From an uncultured Naasia sp. (GTDB lineage: Bacteria > Actinomycetota > Actinomycetes > Actinomycetales > Microbacteriaceae): a stretch of 64,000 nt of DNA. How positions within the stretch are numbered: the stretch's first letter is position 1; each line of letters starts with the position of its first letter. The position numbers were made by a program, and so were the translations under genes. The stretch is taken from contig CAJYYA010000002.1 in the NCBI GenBank assembly GCA_913778905.1, forward strand, positions 54,372-118,371, given 5' to 3'. The notes beneath the pieces are model-generated. The model was not told the origin of the DNA, made no database searches, and saw only the letters and a program-made list of their open reading frames with translations. Of the stretch, positions 49,966 through 58,938 are shown in pieces.

Positions 49966-50073
49966 ATGTTCGCCTATCGCATGCACATCGAACTCCTCCT
50001 CGTCGACGCCGCCCGCAATGAGCGTCGCGACGACCAGCTGCTCGCCTACGCCCAGGCGACCGTAACGGCCTGA
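49966..50073 (+). CDS. 35-residue protein in its own transcription unit
   Basis: ATG at 49966 is preceded by GAAGGAG at 7-8 nt, a strong ribosome site. The product begins MFAYRMHIELLLVDAARNER and ends AYAQATVTA. It is mildly amphipathic with one hydrophobic patch (IELLLV), and has no membrane span or Cys. It is flanked by a near-consensus promoter and an intrinsic terminator, so it is a complete small transcription unit. I do not recognise a family. Its position between glyS and rtcB and the good signals make it a credible, probably well-expressed gene too short for most annotation pipelines. Confidence 0.6.
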   Translation: MFAYRMHIELLLVDAARNERRDDQLLAYAQATVTA

Positions 50074-50084
50074 CACCGTCACGT

Positions 50085-50109
50085 CCCGGGCCGAGGGGTC
50101 CGGGGTTTT
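50085..50109 (+). terminator. Intrinsic terminator after the 35-residue gene
   Basis: CCCGGGCC pairs with GGTCCGGGG around a short loop and is directly followed by TTTTG, 11 bp past the stop. This is one of the most canonical terminators in the window. Confidence 0.8.
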
Positions 50110-50219
50110 GTCATCTCTCCACGTCTCGTGGTCGGGTGCTGCACCGGATCACCGGCGGCACCCGCGCGGTCGTGCGTCATACCGGCGCACCCGTCTAGGA
50201 GAAGAAGAGAGAAAGGACC

Positions 50220-51401
50220 ATGGAGAAGATCACCGGCCGGCTCATGAGCTGGGCGAGCATCCTTGAGGAGAGCACCCTCGAGCAGGCCCGCACCGCCTCG
50301 ACGATGCCGTTCATCCACCCGCACATCGCGTTGATGCCCGACGCGCACCTCGGCAGAGGGGCCACGGTCGGCTCGGTCATCCCGACCCTGCGTGCCGTCA
50401 TCCCGGCAGCTGTCGGCGTCGACATCGGCTGCGGCATGATCGCGGTGCGGACACAGTTCACTCGTGACCAGGTCGAGTCGCCGGCCACGGGGTCGTCGCT
50501 GAAGGATCTGCGGCTGCAGATCGAGCGGGCCGTGCCGCTATCGGCGGGATCGAACAACAACAAGATCGTCGCGACGGCCGAGCCGCGGATCGCCGAGCTC
50601 GAGCAGCTCGCCGAGAGGTGCGGCTTCGACCCGGCGAGCTACGCGGGTGCGTGGCGGCTGCAGCTGGGGTCCCTCGGCAGCGGGAACCACTTCATCGAGG
50701 TATCCGTCGATGAGAGCGACCGGGTGTGGCTGTTCTTGCACTCCGGCAGCCGGGGTGTGGGCAACCGGATCGCGGGCGCGCACATCAAGGTGGCGCAGCG
50801 GCAGATGAAGAAGTGGTGGATCCGCCTGCCGGATCCCGACCTCGCCTACCTGGTGGAGGGCACTCGGGAGTTCGACCGTTACATTGCCGAGTTGCGGTGG
50901 GCGCAGCACTTCGCGCTCCTCAACCGTGAGGAGATGATGGACCGGGTCGTGCGGCAGCTCGCCGAGCACATGGGCGAGACGGTCGACGAGCAGGAGCGGA
51001 TCAACTGCCATCACAACTTCACGCAGAAGGAGACGCACTTCGGCAAGGAGGTGTGGCTGTCGCGGAAGGGGGCGATCTCGGCCCGCGAGGGCGAGCTCGG
51101 ACTGATTCCCGGATCGATGGGCACGGCGTCCTACGTGGTCGAGGGTCGGGGCAACCCCGTCGCCCTGCACTCGTCGCCTCACGGCGCGGGACGGACTTAC
51201 TCGCGGAGCGCAGCCCGGAAGACATTCACGCAGGAGCAGTTGCGTGAGGCGATGACAGGTATCGAGTTCCGTGACACGCATGCGTTCCTCGACGAGATCC
51301 CCGCGGCGTACAAGTCGATCGACCAGGTCATGGCCGACGCGGCCGATCTGGTCGCGATCCGGCACACGCTGCGGCAGATCGTGAACGTCAAGGGCGACTG
51401 A
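50220..51401 (+). CDS. rtcB: RtcB-family RNA ligase
   Basis: This 393-residue protein has the RtcB metal and GMP sites in order: LMPDAHLGRG, GVDIGCGMIAVRTQ (Cys ligand), LGSLGSGNHFIEV, LFLHSGSRGVGN, CHHNFTQKE and SSPHGAGRTYSR, the last containing the His that is guanylylated. The family joins RNA 3'-phosphate (or cyclic phosphate) and 5'-OH ends in repair or splicing, using GTP and Mn. The ATG has AGAAAGGA upstream. The length is near that of bacterial RtcB2-like members. It stands alone, without an rtcA gene nearby. Confidence 0.93.
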   Translation: MEKITGRLMSWASILEESTLEQARTASTMPFIHPHIALMPDAHLGRGATVGSVIPTLRAVIPAAVGVDIGCGMIAVRTQFTRDQVESPATGSSLKDLRLQIERAVPLSAGSNNNKIVATAEPRIAELEQLAERCGFDPASYAGAWRLQLGSLGSGNHFIEVSVDESDRVWLFLHSGSRGVGNRIAGAHIKVAQRQMKKWWIRLPDPDLAYLVEGTREFDRYIAELRWAQHFALLNREEMMDRVVRQLAEHMGETVDEQERINCHHNFTQKETHFGKEVWLSRKGAISAREGELGLIPGSMGTASYVVEGRGNPVALHSSPHGAGRTYSRSAARKTFTQEQLREAMTGIEFRDTHAFLDEIPAAYKSIDQVMADAADLVAIRHTLRQIVNVKGD

Positions 51402-51448
51402 TAACGAGGGTGCGCCCGTCACTTCGGTGGCGGGCGTACCCTCGTCGC

Positions 51449-51769
51449 ATGAGCCAGGACACCCGGTGGGCGGACGACGACGCGAGTCGCGACGACGAAC
51501 CCGTGGAGTTCATCGGCTCCCCCGACGCCGAGGGCGACGAATCGTGGGATGGTTCGGATCCGGACAACCGGCACCCGAACCTCGCCATCTTCCGGGAGCC
51601 CTATTTCCGCGCGGTCGCCCCGAACCTCGATCGCGTCTCGCGCCGCACGTGGGAGCGCGGCACGGTGTCGCGCCGGCGGGCGATGAGTGCGTTGCGTTTC
51701 CTGCTGGGTACTGTCGCGCTCGTAATCCTGCTGCCGCCCATCGTCGGCTGGGTGGTCGGCCAGCGCTGA
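51449..51769 (+). CDS. Small membrane-anchored protein of unknown function
   Basis: This 106-residue protein has a highly acidic N-terminal half (DDDASRDDEPVEF), a basic Arg-rich segment and one C-terminal transmembrane helix (ALRFLLGTVALVILLPPIVG). This topology puts the acidic part in the cytoplasm with a tail anchor. It follows rtcB by 47 bp and may be cotranscribed. No family recognised. Confidence 0.65.
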   Translation: MSQDTRWADDDASRDDEPVEFIGSPDAEGDESWDGSDPDNRHPNLAIFREPYFRAVAPNLDRVSRRTWERGTVSRRRAMSALRFLLGTVALVILLPPIVGWVVGQR

Positions 51770-51794
51770 GCGCGTCGGCCAGCTCTACTGCCTC

Positions 51795-51877
51795 GCGCTC
51801 AGCAGGTGGGGCGACGCCCCGGTAGCACCCGTCAGCCGGTTTCCGCCTGCTGGGGCGCAGTTCTTGCTGCCCAGCGC
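51795..51877. repeat. 83-bp palindromic repeat, copy 1 (family C)
   Basis: It starts GCGCTCAGCAGG and ends in a reverse-complement-like CTGCCCAGCGC, with an internal CCTGCTGGG. Length and all three landmarks match the copy at 59881-59963. The arms here are more diverged. It lies between the converging 106-residue membrane-protein gene and nifS-like gene. Confidence 0.6.
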
Positions 51878-51888
51878 AAGGGTGGGCG

Positions 51889-53025
51889 TCAGGCGAGCGC
51901 GCGCAGGGCGGTGATCGAGTCGCGGATGGAGCGGACGATCGCGGCGGCGTCGTTCTGCGTCTCGGTCCCGTCGAGGGTGAGGCGGACCGCGCTCTGCGCG
52001 ATCACCGGTGCGATTCCGAGGGCCAGGAGCGCCGCTGACGGCTCGTCCTCTCCCGCCGCGCAGGCGGATCCCGAGGAGCACGCGATGCCGCGACGCTCCA
52101 GTTCGAGGAGGAGCGGCTCGCCTGCGACGCCGGGGAAGCAGAACGAGGCGTGGAACGGCAGCCGCGAGGTGCGGGATCCGGTGAGGAATGCGCCGGGGAT
52201 CTCCCGTTCCACTCCGTCGATGACGGCGTCGCGCACGGCCTCGGCGCGTGCACGGCGGGCGCCGTCCGCCGCGAGCAGTTCGAGCGCCGTGGCGAGACCC
52301 ACGGCCCCGGCGACGTTCTCGGTGCCGCTCCGCCTCCCCCGCTCCTGACCTCCGCCGTGCAGGAGGGGCTCCACCCGGAGGCCGCTGCGCAGGACCACGG
52401 CGCCGATCCCGACCGGCGTTCCGAGCTTGTGGCCCGCGATCGTGATCGCGTCGGCACCGAGCTCCGTGCGGTGCACCGGCAGCCAGCCCGCACTCTGCAC
52501 GGCATCGGTGTGCAGAGGCACCCCGTGACGGCGCGCGACGGCGGATAACTCGGCGATCGGCTGGACCGTGCCGATCTCGTTGCTCGCGTGCTGGATCGAG
52601 ACGAGCGCGGTGTCGTCGCGGATGGCGGAATCGAGATCGCTCGGATCGACCTGCCCGTCGCCGTCGACGGGCAGGACGGTCACCCGGGCGTCGTGGAGTC
52701 GGACGAGCGCGTCGCAACTGTTCAGGACGGCGTCGTGCTCGAGCGGTGTCGTCACGACGTGCCGTCCGCGACGCGAGGCGAGGGCGATGCCCTGCACGGC
52801 CAGGTTGTCGCCCTCGGTGCCGCTGGAGGTGAACACGACCTCCCCGGGCCGCGCCCCCAGGGCGGCGGCGACCCGTGCGCGGGCGTCGTCGAGGATGCGC
52901 CCGGCCCGCATCCCGAGCTCGTGCCGGCTCGACGGGTTGCCGGGAGGACCGGCGTACACGTCCCACATCGCCCGCAGCACCTCGGGGCGTACGGGCGACG
53001 TCGCCGCCGTGTCGAGATACCTCAC
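51889..53025 (-). CDS. nifS: Cysteine desulfurase of the NAD operon
   Basis: This 378-residue PLP enzyme (class V aminotransferase fold) has the N-terminal YLDTAATSPVRPEV, EHDAVL with the PLP-stacking His, and the Schiff-base Lys in TIAGHKLGTP. The catalytic Cys lies in GIACSSGSACAAGEDEPS. It takes sulfur from cysteine. In NAD operons such enzymes are thought to build the Fe-S cluster of quinolinate synthase (NadA). GTG at 53025 overlaps the nadC stop (GTGA). It is the last gene of the nrtR-nadA-nadB-nadC-nifS operon. Confidence 0.92.
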   Translation of the reverse strand: MRYLDTAATSPVRPEVLRAMWDVYAGPPGNPSSRHELGMRAGRILDDARARVAAALGARPGEVVFTSSGTEGDNLAVQGIALASRRGRHVVTTPLEHDAVLNSCDALVRLHDARVTVLPVDGDGQVDPSDLDSAIRDDTALVSIQHASNEIGTVQPIAELSAVARRHGVPLHTDAVQSAGWLPVHRTELGADAITIAGHKLGTPVGIGAVVLRSGLRVEPLLHGGGQERGRRSGTENVAGAVGLATALELLAADGARRARAEAVRDAVIDGVEREIPGAFLTGSRTSRLPFHASFCFPGVAGEPLLLELERRGIACSSGSACAAGEDEPSAALLALGIAPVIAQSAVRLTLDGTETQNDAAAIVRSIRDSITALRALA

Positions 53026-53903
53026 GGCACGGGAGCGACGCGGGAGTCGCCGATCTCGATGTCGATGTCGAGAGCGAGATCGAGGGCCCGAGCGCTGTGC
53101 GTGAGTGCACCGACCGAGATCACGTCGACGCCGGTCTCGGCGATCGCGCGCACGGTGCCGAGGTCCACGCCGCCGCTCGCCTCGACGACCGCCCGACCCG
53201 CGATGAGACGGACGCCCGCGCGCAACTGGTCGAGCGTGAAGTTGTCGAGCATGATGACGTCGACTCCCGCGGCGAGGACGGGTTCGATCTGATCGAGCCG
53301 GTCCACCTCCACCTCGACGGCCATGGTGTGCGGAACGCGGTCGCGCAGCGCCCGCAGCTCGGTCGTGAGATCGCGGCCGCCCGCGGTGAGCACCGCGAGA
53401 TGATTGTCCTTCGCCATCACGGCGTCGGAGAGCGAGAACCGGTGGTTGCGCCCACCCCCGCAGACGACGGCATGCCGCTCGAGGGCGCGCAGGCCGGGGG
53501 TCGTCTTACGGGTGTCGACGATCCGCGCGGCGGTTCCCGCCACGGCGTCGACATAGGCGGCCGTGAGGGTGGCGACGCCGCTCATCCGCTGCAGCAGGTT
53601 GAGCGCGACGCGTTCTCCCGTCAGCAGCGGCCTGGCGGGTCCTTCGATCCGCGCGACGACCTGTGCCCGATCGAAGCGATCCGCGTCGGTGAGGACGGGT
53701 TCGAATCGGATCTGCGGCGACAGCTGCGCGAAGACGGCCCGCGCGACATCGATGCCCGCCAGTACCCCCGGCTCCCGGGCCACGAGATCGGCTCGGGCGT
53801 ATGCCTCGGCGGGGATGAGGAACTCGGAGGTCGCGTCGCCGCAGGGGGCGTCTTCGGCGAGCGCCGAGCGGACGACGGAGTCGATGATGGCGGCGGTGAG
53901 CAT
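53022..53903 (-). CDS. nadC: Nicotinate-nucleotide pyrophosphorylase (carboxylating)
   Basis: This 293-residue quinolinate phosphoribosyltransferase has LNLLQRMSGVATLTAAYV, DTRKTTPGLRALERHAV (PRPP and quinolinate binding), GGGRNHRFSLSDAVMAKDNH and IMLDNFTLDQL. It makes nicotinate mononucleotide from quinolinate. ATG at 53903 is 4 bp after the nadB stop. The start of nifS overlaps its stop. Confidence 0.95.
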   Translation of the reverse strand: MLTAAIIDSVVRSALAEDAPCGDATSEFLIPAEAYARADLVAREPGVLAGIDVARAVFAQLSPQIRFEPVLTDADRFDRAQVVARIEGPARPLLTGERVALNLLQRMSGVATLTAAYVDAVAGTAARIVDTRKTTPGLRALERHAVVCGGGRNHRFSLSDAVMAKDNHLAVLTAGGRDLTTELRALRDRVPHTMAVEVEVDRLDQIEPVLAAGVDVIMLDNFTLDQLRAGVRLIAGRAVVEASGGVDLGTVRAIAETGVDVISVGALTHSARALDLALDIDIEIGDSRVAPVP

Positions 53904-53907
53904 GAGG

Positions 53908-55476
53908 TCACACCCCTCTCGGGTCGGTGGCGAGTTCTCGACGAGGAGCCGGGTGTGTCCGACCCCCGTCCGGCGCGTCCGCACGATGGTGCGCGCCGAG
54001 GGACTCCGTGCGCGAGAGGGCGGCTTGCGCGGTGCGGATGCCGAGGAGCAGGAGGTTGCGTGTCTCGATCGCCGCCACGTCGTCGAGCGGATGCGGGACG
54101 GTTCCGACGCGAGCGGCGAGGGTCCCGAGCTCCGCGATCGCGGCGGTGAGGCCGGTCGCGTCGCGGGAGAGTCCCACCCGCTCCCACATGATGTCCGCGA
54201 TCCGCTCGCGCAGCTCGCCGGCCGCTGCCGCCGTCAGCGGAACGGTCGGAACGGGCGATTCATCCGAGGCGTACGACCGGTCGGCGGGACCCGGCCAGGA
54301 TCCGGCGCCGCCCTCCTCGCCGACGACGTGCGCGACGCGGTGGCCGAACACCAGTCCTTCGAGCAGCGAGTTGGACGCGAGACGGTTGGCGCCGTGCACC
54401 CCGGTCGATGCGCACTCCCCCACCGCGAACAGGCCGGGAACGCTGGTACGGCCGTCGAGATCGGTGCGGATCCCGCCCATCGAATAGTGCGCGGCCGGGG
54501 TGACCCGCACGGGAGTGCGCGTCCAGTCGAACCCTGCAGCGCGCACGGATGCGGTGACCGACGGGAAGCGCGTCTCGAGGTCGGCGATCTCGGTGGCGTC
54601 GAGAAGCACCGGGCGCCCGCCCTGTTCCGCCATGGCCCGAGCGATGCTCCGCGCCACGACATCACGCGGAGCCAGTTCGGCATCGGGGTGCTCCGCGAGC
54701 ATGAAGCGCTGCCCGCCCTCATCGAGCAGGACGGCGCCTTCGCCGCGGACGGCCTCGCTCACGAGAGGCGTTCCGGGAACGGCGAGCGCGGTGGGATGGA
54801 ACTGAACGAACTCGAGGTCGCGCACCTCCGCCCCGCACCTCAGGGCCGCGGCGACCCCGTCTCCCGTCGCAACCTCCGGGTTGGTGGTGTGACGGTAGAG
54901 CCGACCCGCGCCCCCGGTGGCCAGCACGACCGCGTCGGCCTCCACGAGCACGCGGTCCGCGGGACCCAGCAGCTCGACCCCGCGGACCCGACCCGAGAGC
55001 GGATCACGGAGCAGGTCGACGAGAGCGGTGTTCTCGACGACCGCGACCCGGCTCGCCCGCAACCGCTCGATCAGCGCCGCCATCAGGATCCGGCCGGTCG
55101 CGTCGCCGCCGGCGTGCAGGATCCGTCGTGCGGTGTGGCCGCCTTCGCGACCGAGAGCTGGTCCCCCGGCGGGGTCGGCGTCGAACCGCATTCCTCCGCC
55201 GTGGAGATCGGCGATCCGATCCGGGCCCGAGGCGCAGAGGACCTGCACCGCCTCTCGGGAGGCGGCATGGGCCGAGGCGCGCATGGTGTCCTCGACGTGA
55301 GCCGCGACGGAGTCGGTCGGATCGGTCACAGCGGCGATCCCGCCCTGCGCGTAACGGGTGGCGCTGTCGCTCAGGGCCCGCTTGGTGACGAGCGTCACCT
55401 GGTGCCCGAGACGCGCCGACTCGAGCGCGGCCGTCGCGCCGGCGACCCCGCCGCCGACGACGAGCACGCGTGCCAT
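53908..55476 (-). CDS. nadB: L-aspartate oxidase
   Basis: This 522-residue FAD enzyme has the N-terminal dinucleotide fold VVGGGVAGATAALESARLG, RYAQGGIAAV, LEFVQFHPTAL (active site His) and the C-terminal FAD motif FAVGECASTGVHGANRLASN. It converts aspartate to iminoaspartate for NadA. ATG at 55476 overlaps the nadA stop by one base (TGATG). The C-terminus is extended with a low-complexity His/Arg tail. Confidence 0.95.
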   Translation of the reverse strand: MARVLVVGGGVAGATAALESARLGHQVTLVTKRALSDSATRYAQGGIAAVTDPTDSVAAHVEDTMRASAHAASREAVQVLCASGPDRIADLHGGGMRFDADPAGGPALGREGGHTARRILHAGGDATGRILMAALIERLRASRVAVVENTALVDLLRDPLSGRVRGVELLGPADRVLVEADAVVLATGGAGRLYRHTTNPEVATGDGVAAALRCGAEVRDLEFVQFHPTALAVPGTPLVSEAVRGEGAVLLDEGGQRFMLAEHPDAELAPRDVVARSIARAMAEQGGRPVLLDATEIADLETRFPSVTASVRAAGFDWTRTPVRVTPAAHYSMGGIRTDLDGRTSVPGLFAVGECASTGVHGANRLASNSLLEGLVFGHRVAHVVGEEGGAGSWPGPADRSYASDESPVPTVPLTAAAAGELRERIADIMWERVGLSRDATGLTAAIAELGTLAARVGTVPHPLDDVAAIETRNLLLLGIRTAQAALSRTESLGAHHRADAPDGGRTHPAPRRELATDPRGV

Positions 55477-56753
55477 CAATCGGCCTTGGGCTTGGCGGCG
55501 AGCATCCGTTCGAGGGCGACCCGGGCATCGACCGCCACGCGATCGTCGACTTCGATCCGGTTCACGGTGTTCCCGGCGACGAGCTCTTCGAGCACCCACG
55601 CGAGGTAGCCGGGGTGGATCCGGTACATGGTCGAGCACGGACAGATGACCGGGTCGAGGCAGAAGATGGTGTGCTGCGGGAACTCGGCTGCGAGCCGGTT
55701 GACCATGTTGATCTCGGTGCCGATCGCGAAGGTCGTCGGTTCGTCCGCCGCCGCGACGGCCTTCCGGATGTAGTCGGTCGAGCCGTACTCGTCGGCCGCG
55801 TCGACCACGGGCATCGGGCACTCGGGGTGGACGATGACGCGCACACCCGGGTGCTCGAGCCGGGCGCGGTCGATCTGGTCGACCGTGAAGCGCTTGTGAA
55901 CGGAGCAGAAGCCGTGCCAGAGCAGCACACGCGCATCCAAGAGCGTCTGCTCGTCGTGACCGCCCAGGGCCTTGCGCGGGTTCCACATCGGCATCAGCTC
56001 GAGCGGGACCCCCATGGCCTTCGCGGTGTTGCGGCCCAGGTGCTGATCGGGGAAGAACAGCACCCGCTGCCCACGCTCGAACGCCCATTCCAGCACGGTC
56101 TCGGCGTTCGACGACGTGCAGACGATGCCACCGTGGGCACCGCAGAACGCCTTCAGGGCCGCCGACGAATTCATGTAGGTGACCGGGATCACCGGCACAC
56201 GGCCATCCGCATCGGGCTCGGTGCCGTAGATCGAGGCCAGCTCCTCCCAGCACTCGGTGACCGAGTCGATGTCGGCCATGTCCGCCATCGAGCAGCCGGC
56301 GGCGAGATTGGGCAGGACCACCCGCTGGTCGTCGCGGGCGAGGATGTCGGCGGTCTCGGCCATGAAGTGCACGCCGCAGAAGACGATGGTCTCGGCGTCG
56401 GGCCTGGTCAGGGCCGCGTTGGCCAGCTGGAACGAGTCGCCGAGGAAGTCGGCGTGCTCGACGATCTCGTCGCGCTGATAGAAGTGCCCGAGGATGACGA
56501 CGCGGTCGCCGAGCGTGGCCTTCGCGGCGCGGATCCGTTCGTGAAGTCGCTCGTTCGTCTCATTGCGGTACTCCTCGGGGAGGGAGCCCTGACGCGGCGA
56601 ACCAGTGGGCAGGACATCGCCGAGCGACGCCCCGGGGCCGTAGCCGGGAGCCTGATCGAAGGTCCACGGCCCCGCGGCCAGCGCGGGTGAGCAGGTCTGC
56701 TCGGAGGCGACGCTCGACGGGATCGAAGCGATGAGGGTGGCGACTGAGGTCAC
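55476..56753 (-). CDS. nadA: Quinolinate synthase
   Basis: This 425-residue Fe-S enzyme has VVILGHFYQRDEIVEHADFLGDS-type N-terminal sequence, FCGVHFMAETADIL (first cluster Cys), CTSSNAETVLEWA, HPECPMPVV and CLDPVICPCSTMYRI (last cluster Cys). It condenses iminoaspartate with dihydroxyacetone phosphate. GTG at 56753 lies in a GTGA overlap with the regulator gene. The N-terminal extension of about 60 residues is usual in actinobacteria. Confidence 0.95.
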   Translation of the reverse strand: MTSVATLIASIPSSVASEQTCSPALAAGPWTFDQAPGYGPGASLGDVLPTGSPRQGSLPEEYRNETNERLHERIRAAKATLGDRVVILGHFYQRDEIVEHADFLGDSFQLANAALTRPDAETIVFCGVHFMAETADILARDDQRVVLPNLAAGCSMADMADIDSVTECWEELASIYGTEPDADGRVPVIPVTYMNSSAALKAFCGAHGGIVCTSSNAETVLEWAFERGQRVLFFPDQHLGRNTAKAMGVPLELMPMWNPRKALGGHDEQTLLDARVLLWHGFCSVHKRFTVDQIDRARLEHPGVRVIVHPECPMPVVDAADEYGSTDYIRKAVAAADEPTTFAIGTEINMVNRLAAEFPQHTIFCLDPVICPCSTMYRIHPGYLAWVLEELVAGNTVNRIEVDDRVAVDARVALERMLAAKPKAD

Positions 56754-57424
56754 GATGCTCTCCAGGGTGACGGCGCGGTGGGTGCGGCTTTCGAGCGGAA
56801 CAACTGAGCGGGTCGGTGCCGTCCCGTCGTGGTGAATTCACCGGTCGGCTCCACCTCGTCCGAGGCGGCCATCTGACGGCGGAAGTTGGCGGGATCCAGG
56901 GGACGCTGCAGGATCGCCTCGTAGACGCCGCGCAATTCGGCGAGTGTGAAGGTCTCACCGAGGAACGATTGCGCGACGGGGGCGTATTCGACCTTGGAGC
57001 GCAGACGCCACAGGGCGTAGTCCACGATCCGGTTGTGATCGAAGGCGAGCGTCGGCAGATCGTCGGCGGCGAACCAGCGGACGTTCTGCCCGACCCTTGT
57101 GCGTGCGACCTCCTCCGACCGGACGAGCGCCCAATAGACGACCGACACGACCCGCGCGTCGGGTGAGCGTTCCACCTCGCCGAACGCGTAGAGCTGCTCG
57201 AGGTACGCGGGTCGCAGCGAGGTGGTCGCCTCCAACGTGCGAGCCGCGGCATCCGCGAGGCTCTCGGCCTCGTCGACCCACCCGCCCGGAAGCGCCCAGT
57301 GGTCGTCGAACGGAGCGCGGAGCCTCCGCACGAGTGGCAGATGCAGCACCTGCTCGCCGCTCTCACGATGGGGGCGCAGGGCGAAGATCACCGCCGACAC
57401 GGCCAGCCCGATCCCATCCGACAT
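56750..57424 (-). CDS. nrtR: NrtR-like Nudix/winged-helix regulator of NAD synthesis
   Basis: This 224-residue protein has an N-terminal Nudix fold (VSAVIFALR, then GGWVDEAESLADAAARTLEA) and a C-terminal winged helix (GETFTLAELRGVYEAIL, DPANFRRQM). The Nudix box lacks the REXXEE catalytic glutamates, ending RTLEATTS, so it should bind rather than hydrolyse ADP-ribose-type ligands. This plan and the position as first gene before nadABC match NrtR repressors. An inverted repeat 15 bp upstream of the ATG is a likely auto-operator. The Ser/Pro/Ala-rich tail is variable. A true hydrolase remains a minor alternative. Confidence 0.82.
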   Translation of the reverse strand: MSDGIGLAVSAVIFALRPHRESGEQVLHLPLVRRLRAPFDDHWALPGGWVDEAESLADAAARTLEATTSLRPAYLEQLYAFGEVERSPDARVVSVVYWALVRSEEVARTRVGQNVRWFAADDLPTLAFDHNRIVDYALWRLRSKVEYAPVAQSFLGETFTLAELRGVYEAILQRPLDPANFRRQMAASDEVEPTGEFTTTGRHRPAQLFRSKAAPTAPSPWRAS

Positions 57425-57438
57425 GACCCCTCCTACAT

Positions 57439-57455
57439 AGAGTCAATATGACTCT
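57439..57455. promoter_or_regulatory. NrtR operator candidate
   Basis: AGAGTCA-ATA-TGACTCT has perfect 7-bp arms and a 3-nt centre, and is AT-rich against the GC-rich background. It lies 15 bp upstream of the nrtR start, placed to block transcription of the whole NAD operon. Confidence 0.7.
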
Positions 57456-57487
57456 TATCTGGAGGCAGTCTAATGGTCGAGCTGACC

Positions 57488-58123
57488 TTATCCGGCCATG
57501 AGCCGATCGCCCGCTGATGATCGAAGCGTCCTCGCCAGATCCGTCAGCGCCGCCCGACTGACGAAAGGTCGGTAGATTCCGGGGCGTACGGCCAGTGGGA
57601 TCCGATCCTCGCCGTCCGGACCCGTGACCGTGAGCACGATGCCCCACATGATGCGACCGGAGGTCGATTCGACGCGGCCGACCTCGACGTCTCTCACGTC
57701 CGTCCATGCCCAGGCGATCTTCCGGGCCGTCGAGGTCGACAGCAGTTCGATTCCGCATTCGGTCCCGACGATCGCGCCATGCGCCGGGAGTTCGTAGGGA
57801 CCACCCTCGAGCGTTCGCCTGCGGCTCCGGTAGTAGGCCCTGAGACCGGGCGCCACCCTCCAGCGAGCGGTGACCGACGCACCGGCTCGGCGGGCGAGTC
57901 TCGAGACGGCGCTGCCGCGGACGAGATGAGCAGACGCGGCCACGATGAGGGCTGGGAGCGCCACCCACCACGAAAAGCGGTCGAAGTACGGCGTCTCGCC
58001 CCTCGCGACGGTGAGCACCTGGGTGACGAGGAACACCGTGACCAGCGCGATGACGATCGCGATGAGCGCGACACGAACCGTCGAGAGGGTTCGGTCTCTC
58101 GAGATGAGCGTGAAATCGGTCAT
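57488..58123 (-). CDS. PH-domain-like two-span membrane protein
   Basis: This 211-residue protein has two N-terminal transmembrane helices (VALIAIVIALVTVFLVTQVL and WWVALPALIVAASAHLV). A basic cytoplasmic segment and a beta-rich C-terminal part (ARKIAWAWTDVRDVEVGR, RIPLAVRPGIYRPFVSR) that resembles a bacterial PH domain follow. The function is unknown; similar proteins are common in Microbacteriaceae. It ends 64 bp before the NAD operon start and follows uppS by 11 bp, so it likely belongs to the recO-uppS transcript. Confidence 0.65.
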   Translation of the reverse strand: MTDFTLISRDRTLSTVRVALIAIVIALVTVFLVTQVLTVARGETPYFDRFSWWVALPALIVAASAHLVRGSAVSRLARRAGASVTARWRVAPGLRAYYRSRRRTLEGGPYELPAHGAIVGTECGIELLSTSTARKIAWAWTDVRDVEVGRVESTSGRIMWGIVLTVTGPDGEDRIPLAVRPGIYRPFVSRAALTDLARTLRSSAGDRLMAG

Positions 58124-58134
58124 CCGCCGACCGA

Positions 58135-58938
58135 TCAGGGCTTGGGGGCGTCCACGGCGCCGCCGAAGCGGCGGTTGCGGGTGGCGTAGAGCTCGACGGC
58201 TCGCCACAGGTCTTCACGAGAGAAGTCGGGCCAGAGGGTGTCGAGGAACACCATCTCGGCGTACGCGGATTGCCAGAGCAGGAAGTTGCTCGTGCGCTGC
58301 TCCCCCGAGCTGCGCACGAAGAGGTCGACGTCGGGCATCTCGGGCTGATACATCCGACGGCCGATGAGCTTCTCGGTCACCGCGGACGGCCGCAGACGCC
58401 CCGCTGCGACGTCGTCTGCGATGGTCCTCACCGCGTCCGCGATCTCGGTGCGGCCGCCGTAGTTGACGCACATCGTCAAGGTCAGCACCTCGTTGTCGCG
58501 CGTCAGCTCCTCCGCGAACTGCAGCTCCTTGATGACCGAGCCCCACAGCTTCGGCTTCCGCCCGGCCCAGCGCACGCGCACACCCCACTCGTTGAGCTGA
58601 TCGCGACGGCGGTGCAGCACCTCGCGGTTGAACCCCATGAGGAAGCGGACCTCGTCGGGCGATCGCTTCCAGTTCTCCGTGGAGAACGCGTAGACGCTCA
58701 GATGCTTGACGCCGACCTGGATGGCCCCGGCCACCACGTCGAGCAGCGCGGCCTCGCCCGCTTTGTGGCCCTCCACGCGCGTGAGTCCGCGACTGTTGGC
58801 CCAGCGGCCGTTGCCGTCCATCACGACGGCGACGTGCTCCGGAACCGCGCCGCGCGGGAACTCCGGTGGGTGGACGCCCGTCCAGTCGAGCGGCTTGAAC
58901 GGCACCGCGTCACGGTGGCTCATCGGCTTCGGGGTCAC
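58135..58938 (-). CDS. uppS: Isoprenyl transferase (undecaprenyl/decaprenyl diphosphate synthase)
   Basis: This 267-residue cis-prenyltransferase has the [13 protein letters not shown] motif with the catalytic Asp, GHKAG, the [12 protein letters not shown] segment, and the C-terminal [19 protein letters not shown] and [14 protein letters not shown]. It makes the polyprenyl carrier used in peptidoglycan and other cell-envelope assembly. GTG at 58938 overlaps the recO stop (GTGA). recO-uppS coupling is the usual actinobacterial order. Confidence 0.95.
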   Translation of the reverse strand: MTPKPMSHRDAVPFKPLDWTGVHPPEFPRGAVPEHVAVVMDGNGRWANSRGLTRVEGHKAGEAALLDVVAGAIQVGVKHLSVYAFSTENWKRSPDEVRFLMGFNREVLHRRRDQLNEWGVRVRWAGRKPKLWGSVIKELQFAEELTRDNEVLTLTMCVNYGGRTEIADAVRTIADDVAAGRLRPSAVTEKLIGRRMYQPEMPDVDLFVRSSGEQRTSNFLLWQSAYAEMVFLDTLWPDFSREDLWRAVELYATRNRRFGGAVDAPKP

